From positions 1 to 27,582 of the forward strand of contig JAUCDK010000016.1 of NCBI GenBank assembly GCA_034675265.1: a DNA stretch of 27,582 nt. The letters are read 5' to 3'. The stretch comes from UBA7396 sp034675265. GTDB taxonomy: Bacteria > Patescibacteriota > Gracilibacteria > BD1-5 > UBA6164. Shown piece after piece: positions 12,291 to 19,953 of this stretch (the first letter of the stretch is position 1; each line of letters starts with the position of its first letter). The translations under genes were made by a program, and so were the position numbers. The notes under the pieces were generated by a model that was given only the letters and a program-made list of their open reading frames with translations, did no database searches and was not told the DNA's origin.

Positions 12291-12605
12291 TTAATGGCTG
12301 TGTCTAGTAATATTTACTGTTGAAATATCTCTTGGTACTGGTGTTGGTTCTCATGTTAAAGATACTTTTGCTTTTTGATAAATCGTTTGAATTGGATAGT
12401 TTTGAGATGACCATAATCCATTTTCATATGTATTATTATTGGTACTTTGGTAAAAATTTAATTCTGCAGATACCTTTTGAATAGTATTAGTTGGATTTTT
12501 ATACATTTTATTTTCTGATGTAGAAGTTACAAAAATCATAACTGCAATGTAAATGATAAATAATCATACAAAAGTATATAATTTAGATAAAATATTTGTT
12601 TTCAT
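12291..12605 (-). CDS. Small membrane-anchored protein (104 aa)
   Basis: A short protein with one hydrophobic segment at about residues 9-28 and a polar remainder rich in Asn, Thr and Ser that ends with Arg-His-Ser-His. It is most likely a signal-anchored protein facing outward. I do not recognise it. Part of the frame depends on two TGA glycine codons, one inside the membrane segment. It lies 23 bp before the 611-aa anchored protein on the same strand and is therefore probably co-expressed with it. It could be a minor pilin-like subunit, but the N-terminus lacks the G-F-x4-E prepilin motif, so I do not call it that. Confidence 0.7.
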
Positions 12606-12643
12606 AATATAAAAATTAAATATTAAAATAAAAAATTAATTAA

Positions 12644-12672
12644 ATAGTATTTTTTTGTTTTTCCATAGGCAA
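12644..12672 (-). promoter_or_regulatory. Candidate internal promoter of the surface cluster
   Basis: Minus-strand TTGCCT (12667-12672) and TACTAT (12644-12649) each match 4 of 6 consensus bases and are 17 bp apart. They sit in the only larger gap (81 bp) of the cluster, and the predicted leader to the ATG at 12605 is about 31 nt. The three surface-protein genes may thus be expressed independently of the upstream membrane protein. Confidence 0.35.
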
Positions 12673-12686
12673 AAAATTAATTTTAT

Positions 12687-13667
12687 TTATTTACAAATTA
12701 ATTGTTGACAGACATTGTCAAATGCTAAGTCTGGCCTTCCATATTTTTGGGTTAAGACACTAAGGAAGACTACCATAATAAAAATATTTGTCAATAAAAA
12801 TAAAATCTCTGGTCTCAATTTTTTATATATATTTTTTTTCTCTTCTAAAAGCCATATAATAGGAAGTGTCAGTGTATTAAAAAACAATGATCCCAATAAA
12901 GCATACGATTCATTAATAAAAAATTGAAGAATATAAAATGTTAAAACTATTGATATTGAATAAAAGAAACGAGAAAATGATTTATTTGGTACTGTTTTTG
13001 GGTCAGTAATCATATGAAATACAAAAATAAAAAATGATACACTAAAAAATCCTATTGCTGAATTGAGTGTTTCTCATTGAGCAAAAAAGAAAAATAACAA
13101 TAAATGAAGAATAAGAAATGGTCAAATATAATCAATTATATATTTATATTTAAAAATCTGATATACTCTATACGTAATAAATAATCAAAAAAATAATGCA
13201 ATCAAAAGAATAATTAAGTATTGTTCGGAAATAACTCATGTGTGATTCCCCCATTGCAATGTGTTGACCCAAGTATAATATGGAAATAATATAAGTGCTG
13301 TAAAAATAGCCATATTCGATGGATTCATAAAATGCCTTCCACGAATAGTAAAAAGATTTTTTCAGACAATAGCAAGTACACACACAAAAAAATATATTAA
13401 AAGCTCATCTGTTCTTAAAAATAAACTAATTCCAAATCAAGCAGCAACTCATGAAAAAGGAAATGTCCACTTTCCTGTTTTTACTCTTAAAAAAAGAGCA
13501 TCTAAAATCATAAGTGTCGAAAAAATAACAGAAATTTTGATATAATTTGTATTGAGTCAATAAAACTCAACTCATATAATTAAAATGGTCGATAAAAGAA
13601 GGATTTGATTCGTTTGAATATTGTTTTTTAGAAAATGTATCACTTTTTTTATCGTTTGTAGAATCAT
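12687..13667 (-). CDS. NqrB/RnfD-type (UnbU-like) integral membrane protein
   Basis: A 326-aa polytopic membrane protein with about eight to ten hydrophobic helices. Two motifs point to the NQR2/RnfD/RnfE family: IRGRHFMNPSNMA near residues 109-121, and HMITDPKTVPNK near 218-229, which corresponds to the conserved TDPxTxP segment. In RnfD and NqrB a flavin is attached to a Thr near the first motif; here the corresponding stretch reads NPSNMA, so covalent FMN binding is doubtful. The other Rnf or Nqr subunits are not in this window, and single genes of this type are often annotated as UnbU-like. It is divergent from the Xer gene and lies 81 bp upstream of the surface-protein genes. The function is unknown; electron or ion transport is only a family guess. 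Confidence 0.75.
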
Positions 13668-13752
13668 ATATAAAATGTTATTTTAAATAATATTTCCCCA
13701 TATATAGATGTATATTATTTATTCTACTTTTTTTTTCAAATTTATTTTAAAA

Positions 13753-13781
13753 TTTCCATTTTTATTTTTTTTCAATATAAT
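13753..13781 (+). promoter_or_regulatory. Promoter of the xer-pth-murC operon
   Basis: A perfect -10 box TATAAT (13776-13781) follows TTTCCA (13753-13758, 4 of 6 to TTGACA) with a 17-bp spacer. The expected transcript start near 13788 leaves a leader of about 18 nt before the ATG at 13806, again without a Shine-Dalgarno sequence. Confidence 0.55.
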
Positions 13782-13805
13782 ATCTAAAAAATAATCTATA
13801 GAAAT

Positions 13806-14723
13806 ATGCAGTTTAATGAAGCAAAAATTGACTTTATAAATTGGCTTGAATTTATAAAAGATAAATCCAAAAAAACATCCGAACAATATCTCAGACATCT
13901 CAATAAATTTGAGGATTATTTAATTGCTACTGGGAAAAATCAAAATCATATTGAAAATATTGATTTAAAAATAGTAAATGATTTTCGTGTATACATTCAT
14001 AAAAATGCAAAAAAAGCAATTACTATAAAGACAGCAAATGCTTATATGATTACGCTCAGAGCTTTTTTTAAGTATTTAGAAAAACAAGATATTCAAGCTC
14101 TCTCCCCTACTAAAATAGATCTTATAAAAAATGAGGAAAGAAAAATAGAATTTTTGACTGAGGAAGAATTACAAATACTCTTTGAAAGTATTTCTGGAAA
14201 CGATATCAAAAATTTAAGAGATTTAGCCATTATGAAAATGATTTACTCTACAGGACTGAGAATTTCTGAACTTATTATGTTAAATAAAAATGATATCAAT
14301 CTAGCGTCAAAAGAATTTGCAGTAAGATGAAAATGAAGAAAAATAAGGATGATATTTTTAAGTGAAGAAGCTTGTATCCACATCAAAAATTATCTTGATT
14401 TAAGAACTGATAATTTCAAACCTCTTTTTATACGACACAATTTTGACATCAAAAATATAAATATTTTAGATGATGAAAAAGTAAGACTTTCAAGAATTTG
14501 GGTTTCTGATATGATTTGAAAAAGAGCTATAAAAGCAGGAATTACAAAAAATGTTTCAGCTCATACACTCAGACATTCATTTGCTACTACTCTTTTATGA
14601 GCTGGAGCAGATTTGAGAAGTATTCAAGAAATGCTTGGGCATTCAAATATTTCTACCACTCAAATTTATACTCATGTAAGTAATCCTAAATTAAAAGAAA
14701 TACACCAAAAATTTATAAAATAA
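13806..14723 (+). CDS. Tyrosine recombinase, XerC/XerD type
   Basis: A 305-aa site-specific recombinase, the usual length for XerC or XerD, which resolves chromosome dimers at dif. An N-terminal SAM-like core-binding domain (about 1-100) precedes the catalytic domain. The catalytic residues are visible: R152 (in TGLRISE), K176 (in the beta hairpin GKGRK), H253 and R256 (in HTLRH), H279 (in LGHSNIS) and the nucleophile Y288 (in QIYTH). Both glycines of the GKG hairpin are TGA codons, so the standard code would end the protein at residue 174 and remove most of the active site. No integrase-type DNA-binding extension, attachment site or phage gene is nearby, which favours the housekeeping role. 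pth starts 9 bp downstream. Confidence 0.9.
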
Positions 14724-14732
14724 TACAAAAAA

Positions 14733-15263
14733 ATGAAACTAATAATTTGACTTTGAAATCCTGGAACAAAATATGAAAATACCAGACACAATGTAGGATT
14801 TATATTTTTAGACTGGTTTAAAAACAATGAAAATATAAGTAGTGATTTTAAAATGGAATCAAAATTTCAAGCAGAAATTCTTGAAACAACTTGGCAATGA
14901 GAAAAAACACTTCTGGTAAAACCTCAAACTTTTATGAATCTTTCTGGAGAATCGGTTTTAAAACTTATGAGTTTTTATAAAATACCAAAAGAAAATATTA
15001 TGGTTATTTTTGATGATATTTCTCTTGAACCTGGAAAAATAAGATTTAGAGAAAAATGAAGTGCTGGATGACAAAATGGAGTAAAAAATATAATTGCTCA
15101 TATTTGAGAAGATTTTAAAAGAATGAAAATATGAGTTTGATATGACCAAAAATGGGATTTAACAGACTGGGTTTTAGGAAAATTTAGTGATGACGAATTG
15201 AATAATTTAGAAAAAAATACCTTTCCTGAATTAAAAAATCATTTATTAAAACACTTTGTATAA
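14733..15263 (+). CDS. pth: Peptidyl-tRNA hydrolase
   Basis: A 176-aa cytosolic enzyme that releases tRNA from stalled peptidyl-tRNA. The N-terminus GLGNPGTKYENTRHNVGF is diagnostic and holds the catalytic H19 and the substrate-binding Asn; FMNLSG and the Asp pair D94/D95 follow. The usual GGHNG loop reads GGQNG here, with Gln at residue 114 in the place of the conserved His (H113 of E. coli). Eight of the 15 glycines are TGA codons, including two of the first three. The length is slightly below the usual 185-195, from a short C-terminus. It is the middle gene of a tight operon, with gaps of 9 bp to the recombinase and 21 bp to murC. Confidence 0.93.
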
Positions 15264-15284
15264 TTTATTTTATGACAAAAAAAT

Positions 15285-16619
15285 ATGAAAAAAATCTATG
15301 TAATTGGAGTTTGAGGAATAGGAATTTCTTGAATTGCCAGATATTATAATGAAAATGGATACCAAGTATTTGGAAGCGATAAAACAGATTCTGAACTCAT
15401 TGCTACTTTACAAAATGAGTGAATTGACATTATTATTTGAGAAAATAGTGAGAGAATAGATACAAGTTTTGAAAAAATTATCTATACAGAAGCAGTTCCT
15501 AAAAGCCAAAGTGAGTTACAAAAAGCAATTCAAATGGGAATTATAACTTATACATATCCTGAAGCACTTGCTGAAATAGCAAATAAAAAGAAACTTATTT
15601 CTATCGCGGGAACCCACGGAAAATCAACAACAACAAGTATGACATCCCTTGTTTTAAAAAACTCAAATACAAATGTAAATGCTCTTGTTTGAAGTTTACT
15701 CAAAGAATTTGATGGGAAAAATGTATTTTTTTCAAAAAGTGAATATTTCGTACTTGAAGCTTGTGAATATAAAAGAAGTTTTCTTCATTATAAACCATAT
15801 ATTTGAGTGATTACAAATATTGATTTAGACCATCTTGATTATTATAAAAATTTAGAAGATTATATCAGTGCTTTTGAAGAATATGCGAATAATATCGTAA
15901 GTGGTGGATATTTAATCATTGATGGAAATGATAAAAATTCACTCGAATTATTATGAAAAAGAAATGATATTACTTATATCACTGTTTATGATGAAAAATT
16001 TGAAAGTTCTGATATAAAAATAAATGGATTATTTCCAAAATTATCTCTCAATATTCCAGGAAAACATATAGAATTTGATGCAAAACTTGCATTTGTAGTA
16101 GGAAAAATAATTGGAATTGATGAAGCAAAAATTCAAGAAAATTTAGAGAATTATAATGGTATTTGGAGAAGAAGTGAAATGATTGGACAAACAGAAAATA
16201 ATAATTTTCTTATGAGTGATTATGGACATCATCCTACTGAAATAAGTTTAAATCTTGAGGCATTAAAAAAGAAATATTTTGATAAACAAATTGTTACTAT
16301 TTTTCAACCACATCAATATTCAAGAACTCTTGAGTTATTAGAAGATTTTAAAAATTGTTTTTCTGATAGTGATATATTAATTATTCCAGATATTTATGAA
16401 TCTCGTGATAGCGAAGAAGATAAAGCAAAAATAAATGCTGAAAAATTAGTAGAATATGTAAATCATCCAAATAAAATATTTTGAGATGGCTTTGAAAATA
16501 CTCTAAAAATAATAGAAAAACTCGATAGTGAACATCCTTGAAAATTATTATTTATACTCCAAGGAGCAGGAAATATTGATGATTTAAGATACGATATCAA
16601 AATAAAAAGCAAAGATTAA
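15285..16619 (+). CDS. murC: UDP-N-acetylmuramate--L-alanine ligase
   Basis: A 444-aa ATP-dependent ligase that adds L-Ala to UDP-MurNAc, the first peptide step of peptidoglycan synthesis. The N-terminal Rossmann-like loop reads GVGGIGISGI; the P-loop GTHGKST spans residues 109-115; the central domain has NIDLDHLDYY; and the C-terminal domain has DYGHHPTEI and FQPHQYSRT. The last two show small departures from the common DYAHHPTEI and FQPHRYSRT. ATG 15285 is chosen because the ATG at 15272 is out of frame and the next residues fit the family start (KKIYVIGVGG). Its presence implies a peptidoglycan wall. Its stop codon forms the loop of the terminator hairpin. Confidence 0.95.
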
Positions 16620-16632
16620 ATCTTTGCTTTTT
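16604..16632. terminator. Bidirectional terminator between murC and secD
   Basis: A perfect 13-bp stem (16604-16616 with 16620-16632) whose three-base loop is the murC stop codon TAA. The secD stop codon (16634-16636) lies one base beyond the right arm. A-rich and T-rich flanks allow termination from both directions. Confidence 0.85.
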
Positions 16633-16633
16633 A

Positions 16634-18316
16634 TTATTTGATTCCTAAAAACCATTTTAGGTTTAAATTTTTCTTTCTTGCAACTACCAAGATAAATAAT
16701 CTCGAAATGAACATAGCACTGAATAAACTTACCACAAGTCAAACTCAAAGCATAAACCCAAATCATTTAATCATATTTACTCAGAAAATGAAAAGAATAA
16801 GCGCTACAATGATTCAAGTAATATTTGAGTCCCAAATAGCTGACCATGATTTTTCAAATCACTCTTTAATTGCTTTATCTAATTTTTGTCCTGAAGCAAT
16901 CGCATCTTTGATTCTTTCAAATATCAAAATATTTGCATCTATAGCCATTCAAACTGAAAGTATAAGCCCCGCGATTCCAGCTAATGTAAGAACAATTCAA
17001 AATGCTTTTACAATAGCAAGAATAAGAGTTACGTAAATAAAAAGTGCAATTGCTGATAAAAATCATCCAATTCTATAAATAACTACAAGAAAACATAAAA
17101 TTAATAAAAATCCCCAAACTCATGCTTCAATAAGTTGAACCAACGAATTTGCTCATAATTTTGAATCAATAGTTCTTTCAGAAGTTAAATAAATTGGAGC
17201 AGGAACTACTCAAGTATTAATATCATTTGAAAGTTTTGCAGCTTCTTTTGGTGTATAATTTCCTGTAATAACAGCTTTCCCTGTTAAAATAGTATCATTT
17301 ACTGTTGGAGCTGTTAATAATTCTCATCCAACGAAAATAGCAATTTCTTTTCCTTTTAATCTTTGTGTTAATTCTCCAAAAATTTCAGCTCATTCTGTAT
17401 TAAATGTTAACTCAACCATAGGTTGAAATGCTTGAGAATATTGTACTGATGAATTAATAAAATATTTATCATTTAATATTCTTCCTTTTGAGTCTTGAGC
17501 TGGTTTCCAAGGTGATGGATTTGAAGATACAAAAGCATAATCAAAATCAACAACATTTCCAGAAAAACTATTTACATCTATTACCCAAAATCCTGGTTCT
17601 GAAGTTTGTTTAATATCTGATCATAAAAGTGAATATGATTCTAATCCAGTTCCAGTTAGTACTTCAGAATATAATCATCCCGTACTCATTTTTGTAGTAT
17701 CAAGAGTAAAATATTTTGATAAATCTGATACAGTTCCTGATAATGTACCTATGGTAATATTTTCATAACTATCTTTATATTTTGATTGAGTTACTCAAAA
17801 ACCATATTGAGATTCTTTTGCTTCTTGTAAAAGTTGAAGTGATAATGCATGTCTTTCTTCTAAATCAGCTTGAGTTACTTCCCCTCTTGCTTCTTTAAAT
17901 TCAATTTTCATCACTCTTCCGATAGCTTCTTTTGCTCTTTTTATATTGAGATCATTTTCTTCTTTATTTGTTCATTTTAAAGGTATTTGAACAATAATAT
18001 GTTTTTCTCAACCATAGTTTGATGTTGTGATAACAGAATCATTAATATTTAAAGCTTCTACTCTTTTATCAATAATAGATTTTAAACCTTCAATAATTGA
18101 ATTTTCTCTTGAAATACTATATCATTCTTCTTGTTGAACTTGTGCAAGATCAACTTTGTAATCCAATTCAACTCATCCTTGTAAATCAAGTCCAAGTCTA
18201 TATTCTTGTCATGAAAAAGGTACATCTATATTATAAGCTGACCAAGGAAAAGCATAATACAAAGATCAAAGTGCTAGTAAAACAATAAAAAATAATTTAT
18301 AAAATAATTTATCCAT
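16634..18316 (-). CDS. secD: Protein translocase subunit SecD
   Basis: A 560-aa membrane protein that uses the proton-motive force to help SecYEG release exported proteins. The N-terminal transmembrane helix (about 8-24) is followed by GLDLQGGVEL (residues 42-51), the signature of the first periplasmic segment, then a long extracytoplasmic domain. The C-terminal half holds five predicted membrane helices with GMAIDANILIFERIKD and the GFEKSWSAIWDSN segment typical of SecD. The protein ends with ISRLFILVVARKKN and a short basic tail. I followed the frame through the last helices and found no frameshift. secF does not follow: the gene ends in a terminator shared with murC, so SecF must be encoded elsewhere or be absent. 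Confidence 0.93.
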
Positions 18317-18447
18317 ACATAAAAAAATAAAATATAAAATGGAAAATGGTAAAATGTGTGAGTAAAAAAATAAATTATTTCTTTATTTTTTTGACTTCTA
18401 AGCTTTTTATCTTCCCTTTTATATCTTTTTTTTCTCAAAAGTAAAGT

Positions 18448-18480
18448 AAAAAAATGAGATTTATTCAGTCTCATTTTTTT
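18448..18480 (-). terminator. Terminator of rlmN
   Basis: A 12-bp stem (18448-18459 with 18469-18480) has a 9-base loop that contains the rlmN stop codon (18461-18463 on the minus strand). On that strand the hairpin is followed by a T-rich tract. The right arm is part of the rlmN coding sequence. Confidence 0.75.
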
Positions 18481-19507
18481 TGTTAGCAAGTTGTCAACAA
18501 GCAGCATCGATATCATCTCACATAGTTGCTCTAATAGTTGATGGAACTCAAAATTCTTCTAAAACTCTTTGAAATTTTTCTATAAGAAATCTTGGAGTTG
18601 CTTTATATTCAATTCATCCGGCTCATTCTCCTGGATTATATGGTATAAAATTTACATGTGCAAGTCTTCATTTTAATAATTTTCCAAGCTCATATGCCAG
18701 TTTTATATTATCATTTACTCCGTTGAGCATAATATATTCATAGAAAATTCTTTTGTTTGTTTTTGCAACATATTCATCTAATGCTGTCATTAATTTATCC
18801 AAATTATATGTATGATCAACTGGCATAATTGATTTTCTTACTTCATCATTTGGTGCATGAATTGAAATAGCAAGTGAAGTTTGTGGAAAATCAACCATAA
18901 ATTTTTTAATTCCTGGAACAATTCAACAAGTTGAAACAGTAACTCTTCTATTTGCAAGATTTATTTTCTTTTGATTACAAGCAATTTCAATTGATTTTTT
19001 AAGATTATCATAATTCAAAAATGGTTCTCACATTCACATATATACTACATTTCTTAAAACTGTTCCTTCGTCATTAAGAAGTTTTGCTGCGTACATAATT
19101 TGTTCAATAATTTCTGAAAATTCTAAATTTCTTTTCAGTCATAATTTTCAAGTTGCACAAAAAGTACATGCCATCGGACATCAAGCTTGACATGAAACAC
19201 AAAGCGTATTTCTTCCGCTTAAATGTCTCATAATAACTGATTCAATTAAATCTCCAGACTTTGTTTTAAAAAGTATTTTTGTTGTTTGACCATTTTCAGA
19301 TGTAACAATATGGTCAATTTCTAAAGATGTATAGTAAAAATTTTGTTTTAATAATTCTCTTACTTCTTTAGGAATGGTTTGAATTTCATCAAAATTTACT
19401 ACAAAATTTTTATAAATTGCATTTTCTATTTGCGCATATCTAAATTTTGAAACTTTATTTTCATCAAAAATTTGTTTAATTTTTTCTTCATCGTGTATTG
19501 AATACAT
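18461..19507 (-). CDS. rlmN: Dual-specificity 23S rRNA / tRNA adenine-C2 methyltransferase RlmN
   Basis: A 348-aa radical SAM enzyme that methylates C2 of an adenine in the peptidyl-transferase centre of 23S rRNA and in some tRNAs. The iron-sulfur motif CPMACTFC gives cluster ligands C110, C114 and C117, preceded by the conserved TLCVSCQAG stretch. C337, in DIDAACGQL near the C-terminus, is the cysteine that forms the methyl-bridge intermediate. The segment before it reads IRATMGDD where most family members have an Arg in place of the Met. The family also includes Cfr, but this sequence fits housekeeping RlmN. It is divergent from an HxlR-type regulator and is transcribed alone toward secD, with its own terminator. 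Confidence 0.93.
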
Positions 19508-19522
19508 ATTTTTTATTTAAGA

Positions 19523-19579
19523 ATATTTTAAATAGATTTTATAAAAAATTTGTAAAAAAACAAATAATATTTAAAATAT
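19523..19579. promoter_or_regulatory. 12-bp inverted repeat between rlmN and the HxlR regulator
   Basis: TATTTAAAATAT occurs on the plus strand at 19568-19579 and, inverted, at 19523-19534, separated by 33 bp in the divergent intergenic region. Each copy faces the start codon of one gene. The plus copy contains TAAAAT, a possible -10 box, preceded at 16 bp by TTGTAA (19550-19555). The pair could be an operator of the adjacent HxlR-type regulator or simply two AT-rich promoter elements. Confidence 0.35.
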
Positions 19580-19606
19580 AGTAAATTTATTTTTTATTTT
19601 TTAGAA

Positions 19607-19924
19607 ATGGCTAATTTAAAGGAATGAGAATATGTGGTAACTGATATATTTAGCTTCATAGGAAAAAAATGGGTTCTACTTATTGTAAAATCTATTTCTG
19701 ATTGATGTAAATGTTTTTCTGATATTGAAAAAAGTTTAGAGTGAATTAATCCTCGTATTTTATCTGCGAGATTGAAAGAACTTGAAGATTTTTGATTTGT
19801 TGGAAGTCACATAAAACCAAATACAAAAAATAAAAATATTTATTGTCTTACTGATAAATGAATGTGTTTTACACAAAACATCAAAAACTTAGAAGATTGG
19901 GCAAAAAAATGGGAAAAAAAATAA
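19607..19924 (+). CDS. HxlR-family winged-helix transcriptional regulator
   Basis: A 105-aa protein that matches the HxlR/MarR-like pattern along its whole length: IGKKWVLLIVKSI at about 20-32, then CFSDIEKSLEGINPRILSAR as the recognition region, LKELEDFGFVG, and the wing followed by CLTDKGM. Members bind operator DNA as dimers and often sense redox or electrophilic stress through an N-terminal Cys; here that Cys is missing, and the nearest cysteines are the CKC before the recognition helix. The partner genes it controls cannot be told from sequence; the divergent rlmN and its own promoter are the nearest candidates. The stop codon is inside the left arm of a terminator shared with the convergent macroglobulin gene. 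Confidence 0.85.
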
Positions 19925-19950
19925 AAGCAAACCTAACGGTTTGCTTTTAT
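19921..19950. terminator. Bidirectional terminator between the HxlR gene and the macroglobulin gene
   Basis: A perfect 13-bp stem (19921-19933 with 19938-19950) with a TAAC loop. The regulator's stop codon (19922-19924) is inside the left arm, and the macroglobulin stop (19954-19956) lies just outside the right arm. Confidence 0.85.
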
Positions 19951-19953
19951 TTT

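Noticed and set aside
15272..15274. ATG 13 bases upstream of the chosen murC start
   Set aside because: It is out of frame with murC and would give a nonsensical product.
16584..16766. Alternative minus-strand frame at the end of secD suggesting a frameshift
   Set aside because: The correct frame continues without a stop to 16634 and yields a normal SecD C-terminus with the last membrane helices and a basic tail.
16638..17036. Open plus-strand frame of 132 codons
   Set aside because: It is antisense to secD, whose frame, motifs and membrane helices are clear on the minus strand; low stop density is a by-product of AT-rich codon use.
18390..18425. TTGACT on the plus strand in the secD/rlmN gap as a -35 box
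   Set aside because: No plus-strand gene follows, and the matching -10 is poor; both neighbours are on the minus strand.
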